Source of the DNA: Alkalicella caledoniensis
GTDB taxonomy: Bacteria > Bacillota > Proteinivoracia > Proteinivoracales > Proteinivoracaceae
Length of the DNA: 64,000 bases
Direction of reading: 5' to 3'
NCBI RefSeq assembly: GCF_014467015.1
Contig: NZ_CP058559.1
Location: 1,488,001-1,552,000 of the forward strand
This document shows, in pieces, positions 8,268 to 16,408 of the stretch; within the stretch, counting starts at the first letter, position 1; every line of letters begins with the position of its first letter. A program made the translations under genes and the position numbers. The notes below the pieces were generated by a model, which was not told the DNA's origin, made no database searches, and saw only the letters and a list, made by a program, of their open reading frames with translations.

Positions 8268-9194
8268 CTACAGGCCACCTACAAAAGTGTCTATGATGCT
8301 TATAACCGCAGGCCCCAAAACAATTATAAAAATTGCAGGGAAAATAAAAAACACCAATGGAAACAACATTTTCACAGGGGCTTTCATGGCCTTTTCCCTA
8401 GCCATTTGTTTTCTTTTTTCCCTCAGGTTCGCTGCTTCTATTCTAAGGACTTTACCCATACTTACACCAAGGTCATCAGCTTGTATAATAGAATTTATAA
8501 AAAGGGTTAATTCTTCACAATCACAACGTTCACTCATATTCTTTAGAGCAATCTTCCTTTGAATACCCATTTTTATCTCTTTTAGAGTCTTTGAAAATTC
8601 ATCACAGAGGTCACCAGTAACTGTACTGACTACCCTTGCCATGGCACCATCGAAGGAGAGTCCTGCCTCTACACTAACTGTTATCAAATCTAAATTATAT
8701 GGTAGGTCCCTTAGTATGTTCTCTTTTCTCACTTCAATTTTTCTAGAGATATAGAAGTTGAATGTTACACTGGCAAGTGCCATTACAAGAACTGAAATGA
8801 ACAAACTCTTCAATAAATTAGGTTCAATACTATAAACTAGAAATGCCGTAATCATGGGTGAAAATAAGGTAACCATTCCCTTTGTGTACAACCACTTATC
8901 CTTGTTGTTATTTTTTATCAAGCCTGCCTTATCTAAGCGTTTATTAAGTGTTAAAAGATTACTACTTGGTGTAGCTTTAACGATCAAAGCAATGAATGCA
9001 AAATAAAGGGGTTTCAAAAGCCTTTCAGAAAAAGAGTCCTCTTTGTCCTCTGAACCTTGCTCACCACTATGTATTTCACTAATTTGTTGAATCCTTATGC
9101 CCATGCTTATTTTATCACCATAAAGGATGATTAAAGTACCATAGATTAACATAAAGATAGCTAAAAAAATACATAAAACAGCAAATGTTACCAA
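8268..9194 (-). CDS. tadC: Tad pilus inner-membrane platform protein TadC
   Basis: 308 residues, type II secretion F-domain family. There is an N-terminal membrane helix, a central cytoplasmic F domain (DLPYNLDLITVSVEAGLSFDGAM, LTLFINSIIQADDLGVSMGKVL) and two C-terminal helices (MLFPLVFFIFPAIFIIVLGPAV). With TadB it forms the membrane base on which CpaF drives pilin assembly. The start is TTG at 9194 with AAGGAGGG 6 nt upstream. It lies 13 bp after TadB. Confidence 0.87.
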   Translation of the reverse strand: MVTFAVLCIFLAIFMLIYGTLIILYGDKISMGIRIQQISEIHSGEQGSEDKEDSFSERLLKPLYFAFIALIVKATPSSNLLTLNKRLDKAGLIKNNNKDKWLYTKGMVTLFSPMITAFLVYSIEPNLLKSLFISVLVMALASVTFNFYISRKIEVRKENILRDLPYNLDLITVSVEAGLSFDGAMARVVSTVTGDLCDEFSKTLKEIKMGIQRKIALKNMSERCDCEELTLFINSIIQADDLGVSMGKVLRIEAANLREKRKQMAREKAMKAPVKMLFPLVFFIFPAIFIIVLGPAVISIIDTFVGGL

Positions 9195-9207
9195 AGAAAT
9201 CCCTCCT

Positions 9208-10179
9208 TTACATCTTAATATCTACTATCTTTCTAATCATCCAAAAGCCCAGCATTTCACTGATTACCGAAGCAACTACCATAAATAATCCTATACTTGT
9301 TGTAAAAAGCATTGTTACATATTCTCTGTTTAACAAGAAAATTACTAGTCCTAAAAATATAGGTAGAGCTGCTACAATTCCCCCTGACAATTTACCTTGA
9401 GCGGTTAATGTTCTAAGCTCATTTTTAATTTTCTGCCTGTCTCTTATGGTTTCTGAGATGTTATCCAAAATCTCAGACAAATTACCTCCCACATCTTTTT
9501 GTATTACAATGGCATTTATAATAAGCTTTAAGTCTTCGGACTCCATTCTATTTGTCAAGTTTTTAAATGACTCTTCCTCTGAAAGTCCAAGACTCATTTC
9601 TTTAAGCAACTTTTTAAACTCCTTAGAAAACGGATCCGGCATCTCCTCTGTTACCACTGCCACTGCTTGTAAAAAAGAGTAACCTGCCTTAAGGGAATTA
9701 GAAATGATAGTAAGTCCATCATTCAGTTGATTGTCGAATTCCTTTACTCTTTCCTTCTTTTTAGAGGCTATTATATAATTTGGCACACTCCATGTGGCTA
9801 TAAATACAACAATTGCAAATATAAAGGTTTGGGACAAAATAAAACTCAGTGCCCCTAAGACTACTGAAGATATTACCCTAATAACAACCATTTCAGATAC
9901 AGTAATGGGTAAGTCTGCCCTCATCAGCTCTAGTTCAAGCTTTTTATTTTTCTTGTTATCAATGGTACTGGGAACTAGACCTGATAAAAATTTCAGACTC
10001 TGTTTTTTTTTCTTTTTAGATTTCTCTATAGTTTCTTGGATGTTATAATCCTCATCGAAATATTTAAGCTTATCAATGGCTTTTTTCTTACCGAAAACAG
10101 TAATAATGATTGCACTAAACAATGCCCAAATAAACAGAAAAATAAGAAGTGGTATTACGTAAATTATTTCCATTTTCAT
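9208..10179 (-). CDS. tadB: Tad pilus inner-membrane platform protein TadB
   Basis: About 323 residues, with an F domain flanked by membrane helices. The stretches FDNQLNDGLTIISNSLKAGY and INAIVIQKDVGGNLSEILDN are typical of TadB. It partners TadC. The start is taken at ATG 10179; GTG 10182 and ATG 10173 are possible alternatives and the RBS is weak (AGTGGGTG overlaps the start). It lies 17 bp after CpaF. Confidence 0.87.
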   Translation of the reverse strand: MKMEIIYVIPLLIFLFIWALFSAIIITVFGKKKAIDKLKYFDEDYNIQETIEKSKKKKKQSLKFLSGLVPSTIDNKKNKKLELELMRADLPITVSEMVVIRVISSVVLGALSFILSQTFIFAIVVFIATWSVPNYIIASKKKERVKEFDNQLNDGLTIISNSLKAGYSFLQAVAVVTEEMPDPFSKEFKKLLKEMSLGLSEEESFKNLTNRMESEDLKLIINAIVIQKDVGGNLSEILDNISETIRDRQKIKNELRTLTAQGKLSGGIVAALPIFLGLVIFLLNREYVTMLFTTSIGLFMVVASVISEMLGFWMIRKIVDIKM

Positions 10180-10196
10180 CACCCACTTTTTGTTTT

Positions 10197-11525
10197 TTAG
10201 CTAAAAATTTCTGATAATACTGTAATCCCTTGCTCTTTTAGTTTTGGAACAAACTTCGGCATAATACCTGTTGAGACGAACTCCCCTTTAACTTTCCCTT
10301 TATTGTCTATACCATTTTGCTCAAATCTGAATATGTCTTGTAGTATAATAACGTCGCCTTCCATACCCTGAACCTCAGTTATATGTGTTATCCTCCTGCT
10401 CCCATCTTGTAATCTTGACTGCTGAACAATTAAGTCTAGTGCCGATGCTACTTGGTCCCTGATGGCCTTTATGGGAAGGTTCATGCCAGACATCAGCACC
10501 ATTGTTTCAAGCCTTGAGAGCATATCCCTCGGTGTGTTGGCATGGCCTGTTGTAAGTGATCCATCATGGCCTGTGTTCATGGCCTGTAACATGTCTAACG
10601 CTTCCCCAGAACGAACCTCTCCTACGATTATTCTATCTGGGCGCATCCTTAGACTGTTTTTAACTAAATCCCTAATGGAAACTTCACCTCTCCCCTCTAG
10701 ATTGGGTGGCCTTGTTTCTAGTCTTACAACATGTTCTTGGGATAGCTGAAGCTCTGCAGCATCTTCAATGGTTACTATTCGCTCATCATTGGGTATAAAC
10801 GAAGATAATACATTTAGTGTAGTTGTTTTACCACTGCCTGTACCACCGGAAACGACTATATTTAGCCTACCCTCCACACATGCCCTTAAGAGTTCTGCCA
10901 TTTTTAAATTCATGGTTCCGAAATTCACTAGGTCATCGACCCTAAATGGGTCCTCAGCAAACTTCCTGATGGTAATGGACGGCCCATCTATGGCTAAGGG
11001 AGCTATTATTGCATTAACCCTCGATCCATTGGGGAGCCTTGCATCCACCATGGGGGAACTCTCATCTATCCTTCTCCCTATGGGAGCTACTATTTTTTTA
11101 ATAACATGTAGTACATGATTATTGTTCTTAAATTTCGCGTCTGACAGTGTAAGTTTACCTTCCCGTTCAACATAAATCTGTTCTGGGCCATTTACCATAA
11201 TTTCCGATACTTTCTCGTCTGCTAAAAGGCTAGTAATTGGTCCGAATCCAACGATTTCATCTAGCAATTCTTCCTTTATTTTCTTTTTTTGATTATTGGT
11301 CATATTTAGTGATTCTTGTTCTATATGCTTAGCAAGGATGAAATTCATCTGTTGCTTAAACTCATCATTTTGCTCAGTAATTTCATTAAAGTCAAAATCA
11401 AGTTCATCAATAACTCTGTTTTGAATGCGCATTTTTAGGTCAGAGTATGGGTCAGGCCCTTTTTCACTAGGTTTAAGTATTTTTTTATCTACATTTATTT
11501 CTTCTAATCTTTTTATTAAAGACAT
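10197..11525 (-). CDS. cpaF: Tad pilus assembly ATPase CpaF/TadA
   Basis: 442 residues, secretion ATPase of the VirB11/PulE superfamily. The N-terminal domain contains EIMVNGPEQIYVEREGKL; the ATPase core has the Walker A GGTGSGKTTTLN, the Asp box IVTIEDAAELQL, Walker B MRPDRIIVGEVRSGEAL and the His box HDGSLTTGHANTPRDMLSRL. It powers Flp pilus extension, and perhaps retraction, at the cytoplasmic face of TadB/TadC. All catalytic motifs are intact. Confidence 0.93.
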   Translation of the reverse strand: MSLIKRLEEINVDKKILKPSEKGPDPYSDLKMRIQNRVIDELDFDFNEITEQNDEFKQQMNFILAKHIEQESLNMTNNQKKKIKEELLDEIVGFGPITSLLADEKVSEIMVNGPEQIYVEREGKLTLSDAKFKNNNHVLHVIKKIVAPIGRRIDESSPMVDARLPNGSRVNAIIAPLAIDGPSITIRKFAEDPFRVDDLVNFGTMNLKMAELLRACVEGRLNIVVSGGTGSGKTTTLNVLSSFIPNDERIVTIEDAAELQLSQEHVVRLETRPPNLEGRGEVSIRDLVKNSLRMRPDRIIVGEVRSGEALDMLQAMNTGHDGSLTTGHANTPRDMLSRLETMVLMSGMNLPIKAIRDQVASALDLIVQQSRLQDGSRRITHITEVQGMEGDVIILQDIFRFEQNGIDNKGKVKGEFVSTGIMPKFVPKLKEQGITVLSEIFS

Positions 11526-11552
11526 AACTCCACCTCTTTTTCACCATTGTTG

Positions 11553-12704
11553 TTAATAATTAAGCTGTTTGCACATGGTATCTAAGCTTTTCCAAACTTT
11601 TAATTTCTGATGTTTTGGGTTATCTGAATAAGGTTCCCCTTTATTTATAGAAGGAGTTACAATATTTTCTTCATGGGGTATCATTGCAAAAATTTCGTGT
11701 TTGAAAGCTTCCTGAACATCTTTTTTATCAATACCATAGCTTGTTGTGAATTTGTTTATAATAAGCTTAACCTTATCTTTGTCGTATCCAAGGGATTCCA
11801 TTACCTGCAAACCAAGCTTTGTGTTTTTAAGGGAAACGATTTCCATTGTTGATACAAAGAGAATTCTTTCAGAGTTATCTAATATATGAAGGGTTGTTTC
11901 GCTAAAATTTATACCTGTATCAATAATTATATAATCATAACTTTCCTGAAATACTTTTAAAATTTTCTCGATGCTCCCTAAACCAATAAATTCAACAGCT
12001 TCAGGTTTGCTAGGGGCAAATAAAATATCAAGGTTTTTGTTGTGTCCATAAAGGTAAGGCTTTATGTTCTCAAAAGATTCTACTTGACCATCATCTATAA
12101 CGTCGAGAATTGTTTTGGCATTATATTTATTTACCATCATTGATATATCTCCGAATTGCAAATCCATATCCATAAGTAAAACCTTTTTCTCATCATACTT
12201 GCTAAGTGTAATAGCACTATTTAATGCTAACACAGATTTACCAACTCCACCTTTGGAGCTAAAATAAGTTATTATCTTAGCATTTTTTGCCTCATCAAGG
12301 GTTGTGACTAGGTTTACACTTCTTGCCTTATTTTTCTCAAATGTCACTTTAATTGTCTCTAGCAAAGCATTATAATTAAAGGGTTTAACTATATACTCCT
12401 TTGCTCCGCAAAGCATTGCTTTTCTAAGGTACTCATTTTCCCCTTGAACTGACATTATGATAACTGTAACTGTGGGGAATTCGGTGGTTATCTTTTCAGT
12501 GGCCTCTAAGCCATTAAGTTTTGGCATGTTAATATCCATTAAGACCACATCTGGCTTTAGTCTAGGTATGAGCTTAAGTACTTCTTCACCATTATAGGCT
12601 TCACCGACAATCTCAAAGTTTTCTTGCTCTATATTCAATACTTTTCTTATTAAGTCAACGGTTTCTTTCATATCATCTGCAATTAACACTTTTATTCGTT
12701 GCAT
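11553..12704 (-). CDS. CpaE/TadZ-like ParA-type ATPase with N-terminal receiver domain
   Basis: 383 residues. Residues 1-125 are a response-regulator receiver with a complete active site (acidic pair Asp10/Asp11, phosphoacceptor Asp57, Ser85, Lys107). The rest is a ParA/MinD-like ATPase with the deviant Walker A KGGVGKS at 151-157, LLMDMDLQFGDISMM and YDYIIIDTG. CpaE/TadZ proteins place the pilus at the cell pole or locus; most carry a degenerate receiver, so an intact one is noteworthy. Its receiver is about 83 percent identical, by hand count over 126 residues, to that of the next gene upstream (12752-13699). Confidence 0.87.
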   Translation of the reverse strand: MQRIKVLIADDMKETVDLIRKVLNIEQENFEIVGEAYNGEEVLKLIPRLKPDVVLMDINMPKLNGLEATEKITTEFPTVTVIIMSVQGENEYLRKAMLCGAKEYIVKPFNYNALLETIKVTFEKNKARSVNLVTTLDEAKNAKIITYFSSKGGVGKSVLALNSAITLSKYDEKKVLLMDMDLQFGDISMMVNKYNAKTILDVIDDGQVESFENIKPYLYGHNKNLDILFAPSKPEAVEFIGLGSIEKILKVFQESYDYIIIDTGINFSETTLHILDNSERILFVSTMEIVSLKNTKLGLQVMESLGYDKDKVKLIINKFTTSYGIDKKDVQEAFKHEIFAMIPHEENIVTPSINKGEPYSDNPKHQKLKVWKSLDTMCKQLNY

Positions 12705-12751
12705 AGCCTCACTCCCCCAGTTGGATAGATACTAAAGTTGGGTCATTTCAA

Positions 12752-13699
12752 TTAAAGGTTAACACTTGGTCTGTGACCTTCAGTCAATTCTTCAATGCCA
12801 GTAATATTTGACTTAGTTTTGTTGATATCATTTTTATGTCTTATAACTAGTTTGAGCCTACCTATGTTTTCAGCTAGTACAATTTTTTCAACTTCATTGG
12901 AAGGTACAGATAAAGTAACAAAGATGTTGGTAAACTCTTTATCTATTCCTAGTACTTTAACATTTTGCAATATTGTTTTTGTAACTCCATATACCGATGT
13001 GCTTCCTTCAATATCACTAGGCAGATACATAATCACATCTACAAATTCCCCTGAACTTACTAGATTCGATACTCCTGATCCCCCATAAATACTTATAGAA
13101 ACTGCTCGAAAGCCTCTACCGATATAGTTACTTATCCCTTTATTGTAAGGGTTTGGGGAAGAATCAGTTTCCTCTATTTCACCTGGGTTCACTAAGTCAT
13201 AAGATTTATCATAGTTTTCCACTGTTTCTTCCTCTTCATGGCCATTACCATTACATAGATGGATGTCCAATTGTATGTTTTCAGCTTCAGTAAGTTGCCT
13301 CAACTCCACTTCCCTTATCTCTTTATTTTTCTCATATGTAGTCTTTATTGTTTCCAGCAAGGTATTGTAGTTAAAAGGTTTAACAATATACTCTTTTGCG
13401 CCACAAAGCATAGCCTTTCTGAGATACTCATTCTCCCCTTGCACTGACATAATTACAACAGAAATACCTGGGAAATCATTGGTTATTTTCTCCGTTGCTT
13501 CTAAGCCATTTAGAAGGGGCATGTTTATGTCCATAAGTATGATGTCAGGTTTTGAAGTTGGAATTAAATCCAACACTTCCTCACCATTTGCTGCCTCCCC
13601 AACAATCTCGAAACTGTCTTGTTCAATATTTAAAACCTTTCTAACTAAATCTACTGTTTCCTTAGTATCATCAGCAATTAACACCTTAATTTTGTCCAT
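12752..13699 (-). CDS. Chimeric receiver-domain/RcpC (CpaB C-terminal) protein
   Basis: 315 residues with an unusual layout. Residues 1-125 are a receiver domain with all phosphorylation residues (Asp10, Asp11, Asp57, Ser85, Lys107). Residues 126-190 are an acidic linker. Residues 193-290 (RGFRAVSISIYGGSGVSNLV, VTLSVPSNEVEKIVLAENIG) align with the C-terminal RcpC domain of CpaB in the next gene upstream. There is no signal peptide, membrane helix or SAF domain, so the RcpC part should be cytoplasmic, whereas in CpaB it is outside the membrane. Receiver similarity to the downstream gene and RcpC similarity to the upstream gene suggest a fusion after tandem duplication. The reading frame is open and has its own RBS (GGGGGAG, 18 nt upstream region), so it looks functional. 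Confidence 0.85.
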   Translation of the reverse strand: MDKIKVLIADDTKETVDLVRKVLNIEQDSFEIVGEAANGEEVLDLIPTSKPDIILMDINMPLLNGLEATEKITNDFPGISVVIMSVQGENEYLRKAMLCGAKEYIVKPFNYNTLLETIKTTYEKNKEIREVELRQLTEAENIQLDIHLCNGNGHEEEETVENYDKSYDLVNPGEIEETDSSPNPYNKGISNYIGRGFRAVSISIYGGSGVSNLVSSGEFVDVIMYLPSDIEGSTSVYGVTKTILQNVKVLGIDKEFTNIFVTLSVPSNEVEKIVLAENIGRLKLVIRHKNDINKTKSNITGIEELTEGHRPSVNL

Positions 13700-13726
13700 A
13701 GCTAGACACTCTCCCCCAACGATCTT

Positions 13727-14467
13727 CTATTCGTCATCCTCTACAATGCTATTCCCTGATTGTGAAGTTAAATCCCTCCAGTTTGTAACTTTAGATGGGC
13801 TATTACTATTCTCGTCCACAGGACGTAAAGATAATTTCAAGTTCCCTATATTTTCAGCTAGTACCAGTTTTTCCACGTCCTTATTAGGCACTGACAAGGT
13901 AACAAGAAAATTCCCTGGAATATTGTCCACATTTTTACTCTCATCCCTGTTAACTATTTGGTCAACGGCTAAAACTGTGAGGTTTTGCAATAGTATTTTG
14001 GACACATCTTGGTTTGCAATACTCTGATTTAAAAATACAATAACATCCACGTTGTCTAAAGGCTTTAATAGATACGAAACCCCTGAACTTCCTGTTAGGT
14101 TAATAGAGACCGCCCTATGTCCTGGGGGAATCCTAAAGCTCATGTCTCCCTGATGTTTATCAATAAGTTTAGAACTTAGGAAACCCTCGTTAACAAAGAT
14201 GGTTTCTTTTGTATATTTCCCAACTATGGCTTCAGAGTCTGATATGTATTGATTTAGTATAGACTCATCAGGAACATGTATTTCTTTTAACATGGCCCTA
14301 TCAACTCGGGTCCTTGGAGGTATTGTTTCAGTGGCCACATATACCTTCCTCATGTTTTCACTGTTAGAGGGTGCACTAAACGATTGTAAATACATATATA
14401 TTGCCCCTGCAGCTAGTATTGCTAAAATAAACGAAATCAGTATTAGTTTTCTTACGGTACCTTTCAT
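13727..14467 (-). CDS. cpaB: Flp pilus assembly protein CpaB
   Basis: 246 residues. Residues 8-28 are a membrane anchor, followed by a SAF domain (VATETIPPRTRVDRAMLKEI, residues about 44-105) and an RcpC domain (FRIPPGHRAVSINLTGSSGV to LVLAENIGNLKLSLRP). In Gram-negative bacteria CpaB works with the secretin; here, with no secretin gene, it probably scaffolds the pilus in the cell wall zone. It lies between tadG-like and the receiver/RcpC fusion gene in the same operon. Confidence 0.87.
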   Translation of the reverse strand: MKGTVRKLILISFILAILAAGAIYMYLQSFSAPSNSENMRKVYVATETIPPRTRVDRAMLKEIHVPDESILNQYISDSEAIVGKYTKETIFVNEGFLSSKLIDKHQGDMSFRIPPGHRAVSINLTGSSGVSYLLKPLDNVDVIVFLNQSIANQDVSKILLQNLTVLAVDQIVNRDESKNVDNIPGNFLVTLSVPNKDVEKLVLAENIGNLKLSLRPVDENSNSPSKVTNWRDLTSQSGNSIVEDDE

Positions 14468-14478
14468 GGTAACACCCC

Positions 14479-15372
14479 TTATTTTGAGAGTTTTACAGCA
14501 TAAGTGCCTGTATCAGGCGCATCCATATCTATAATTCCATTTGTTACATATCTTATAAAACGTCCTGTAATTTCTACTTTTCCACCTTTATTATGTACAT
14601 CCTCCACATAGAATTGTCCAAATCCCACAACCTGTATTTCACCTCTACCATTAACTTCCATGGTGTTAACCAGTGGTATAGTCCATAACCTTATGGTATC
14701 TCTTTCAAAATCATCAAAACTACTTACCTCAGAATTTATATAATTTTTTATATCGTTTGTTGCACCTGCCATATTTCCTGTTTCAGTTGGTATCCAGTCA
14801 CCTACTGATAAGGTTTTTGTAAAGCCAAAAAGGGCATTTTCCTTAAAGTTATTAGCCCCTGTGCCACCTAGTGCGATGGCTTTATAATTACCCTTATAGC
14901 CAGAGCCCGCATCAGCTTTCAGTATTATTTGGTCTCCATATACATAATCGAATATTTCTACTGCAAATGGTCTAACTCCCCCACGTACTGCCCCTACAGG
15001 TCCTATTATAGCCTTTGTATTTGCGGTAACATCGCTATCATCTATACCAATTATCGGTGCAAAGAAATGCTCCACATTCCTTAAACCTTTAATCTCTATA
15101 CTATTTGATGAAGTGATTATTTGTACTTCCTCTGGATCAACATTGTTTTTCTTTAGATACTCCAGTGCCACCATTTTTACTTTTTCCTCACCGTTATGAA
15201 TCTCAAGGGATGCAGCAAGGGCTGCAGAATCTAAAGCATTTGACAGCTTTGTGCGTTCTGAGTATGCAGATCCCACATCAACTACCAGTGCAGTGAACCC
15301 AAGTAAACCAGTAATAACGAAGCATAATAAAACAGCTGCACTACCTTTATTGTCTAATCTGAACTTAAACAT
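14479..15372 (-). CDS. TadG-like pseudopilin/minor pilus protein (Tad N-terminal domain)
   Basis: 297 residues. The N-terminus NKGSAAVLLCFVITGLLGFT followed by ALVVDVGSAYSERTKLSNAL is the Tad/TadG prepilin-like segment: one hydrophobic helix followed by the conserved DxGxxxxxRxxLxNAxDAAALA-type motif (here SNALDSAALAASLE). The rest is an extracellular beta-rich domain of unknown fold. It is expected to be a minor component that stabilises the Flp pilus. Confidence 0.82.
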   Translation of the reverse strand: MFKFRLDNKGSAAVLLCFVITGLLGFTALVVDVGSAYSERTKLSNALDSAALAASLEIHNGEEKVKMVALEYLKKNNVDPEEVQIITSSNSIEIKGLRNVEHFFAPIIGIDDSDVTANTKAIIGPVGAVRGGVRPFAVEIFDYVYGDQIILKADAGSGYKGNYKAIALGGTGANNFKENALFGFTKTLSVGDWIPTETGNMAGATNDIKNYINSEVSSFDDFERDTIRLWTIPLVNTMEVNGRGEIQVVGFGQFYVEDVHNKGGKVEITGRFIRYVTNGIIDMDAPDTGTYAVKLSK

Positions 15373-15384
15373 AATAAACCACCC

Positions 15385-15774
15385 CTATTCAATTCTCATT
15401 GAGGTCTGTGCATTAAGTTGGATTGCATTTCCGAACATTTTATTTATAATTGGTACAGTAAGAGGATAATTATAAACTATTTGTACTGTTAGAGGGTCCC
15501 CGGACTTTCTTGTTTCTTGACTTGGTGTAACATGTATAGTTAAGTTGCTCTCCTTTAGATTAGGAGAAGTACTCAAAATTCTATCTTTTATTTCTACATT
15601 GGTGCCTCCAACAATCCCCAGTCTTGCACCTTCCCTAGTGGCATTTTGAACTGCTAGAAATGAACTAAACATCATACCGAACTGGGCTATCCCCATAACT
15701 ATTAGCAAAATCAATGGTAGTATTATTGCAAACTCCACCAACGATTGCCCTTTTTGGTTTTTTAGTAGTTTCAA
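15385..15774 (-). CDS. tadE: TadE-family minor pseudopilin
   Basis: 129 residues. The start LLKNQKGQSLVEFAIILPLI has the prepilin cleavage context GQSLVEFA used by TadE proteins, followed by one hydrophobic helix and then FLAVQNATREGARLG. The start is TTG at 15774 behind GGGAGAGG. The CpaA/TadV prepilin peptidase in this locus probably processes it. Confidence 0.87.
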   Translation of the reverse strand: MKLLKNQKGQSLVEFAIILPLILLIVMGIAQFGMMFSSFLAVQNATREGARLGIVGGTNVEIKDRILSTSPNLKESNLTIHVTPSQETRKSGDPLTVQIVYNYPLTVPIINKMFGNAIQLNAQTSMRIE

Positions 15775-15820
15775 ATTGATCCTCTCCCTACCATATCATC
15801 CATGTTTTTCCTTATTATCC

Positions 15821-15860
15821 AAAAATGCTCTAATCCATGGTCCTCGATTAGAGCATTTTT
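15821..15860 (-). terminator. Intra-operon terminator between pilin and assembly genes
   Basis: Perfect 15-bp arms AAAAATGCTCTAATC and GATTAGAGCATTTTT. On the minus strand it lies after the second Flp gene and before tadE. It would let pilin mRNA exceed assembly-gene mRNA through partial termination (inference). Confidence 0.85.
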
Positions 15861-15879
15861 GATTTAATATGGTTAACTC

Positions 15880-16059
15880 TTAAAAATTAAATGCTTCTAC
15901 AGCTTCTTGAATCTTAAGGGCTAAAGTTGGCCCTAGCGCTGACAGAATCCCGAATACCACCAGTGCAACTAACCCTATCATGAGTGAGTATTCTACCATG
16001 CCTTGTCCAGCTTTTTCCTTCAGTTTAGGCAGAAGCTTTTTACGTAGGATGTTATACAT
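15880..16059 (-). CDS. Second Flp-type pilin (59 residues)
   Basis: A short gene. The translation begins MYNILRKKLLPKLKEKAGQG and continues MVEYSLMIGLVALVVFGILS. The GQGMVEYSL context is the Flp prepilin processing motif (Gly before the Met/Val, Glu at +5), followed by a long hydrophobic helix. GGAGAGG precedes the ATG. It shares the KxGQGMVEY(A/S)L core with the first pilin gene but differs in its C-terminal end, so it may be a minor or alternative subunit. Confidence 0.85.
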   Translation of the reverse strand: MYNILRKKLLPKLKEKAGQGMVEYSLMIGLVALVVFGILSALGPTLALKIQEAVEAFNF

Positions 16060-16088
16060 AGCATCCTCTCCTTTTAGAACTTTGAAGT

Positions 16089-16277
16089 TTACTCTACTGT
16101 TCCACCTAGGCGGGCTACTATATCGCTAAATACATCTCCGATTGTTCCACCTAAAGTAAATAGTATTCCCATGGCTACTATTGAAACTAGTCCGATAATA
16201 AGTGCATACTCAACCATACCTTGTCCTTTTTCTTCCCTTACCTTTGATAAAAAGTAGTTTACGATAGTCATCATCAT
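16089..16277 (-). CDS. flp: Flp-type major pilin (62 residues)
   Basis: The sequence begins MMMTIVNYFLSKVREEKGQG and then MVEYALIIGLVSIVAMGILF. It has the classical Flp prepilin site and helix, with a short C-terminal tail. The start at 16277 is supported by GGGGGA at 16290-16285; an upstream in-frame extension lacks an RBS and overlaps the promoter. As first gene after the promoter it is probably the main pilin. Confidence 0.88.
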   Translation of the reverse strand: MMMTIVNYFLSKVREEKGQGMVEYALIIGLVSIVAMGILFTLGGTIGDVFSDIVARLGGTVE

Positions 16278-16311
16278 TTTAAAATCCCCCTTAGTTGTTT
16301 TTTGTAATTTC

Positions 16312-16377
16312 ATTATATTGCCTTTTGCTGTATTTGGGCAGATAGCAATGGTCATATATGCCAAGGTATATGGTCAT
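16312..16377 (-). promoter_or_regulatory. Flp promoter with two direct repeats (possible activator sites)
   Basis: On the minus strand a perfect TATAAT (16317-16312) lacks a good -35 box (TGCCCA). Upstream lie two copies of ATGGTCAT (plus-strand 16348-16355 and 16370-16377), 22 bp apart, or two helical turns. Their positions, about 47 and 69 bp before the expected start, fit an activator site. The DegU-like regulator gene lies next door. The assignment is inference. Confidence 0.5.
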
Positions 16378-16405
16378 AAAAAAGGCAAGGACCTAAGTCC
16401 TTGCC
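16378..16405 (-). terminator. Terminator of the DegS/DegU-like operon
   Basis: Perfect arms GGCAAGGAC (16384-16392) and GTCCTTGCC (16397-16405), then a T-run on the minus strand. It separates the regulators from the pilin promoter. Confidence 0.85.
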
Positions 16406-16408
16406 TAT

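Noticed and set aside
13479-14027. Long open frame (182 codons) on the plus strand
   Set aside because: It lies antisense across cpaB and the receiver/RcpC gene, has no RBS and low-complexity Ser-rich content typical of shadow frames.
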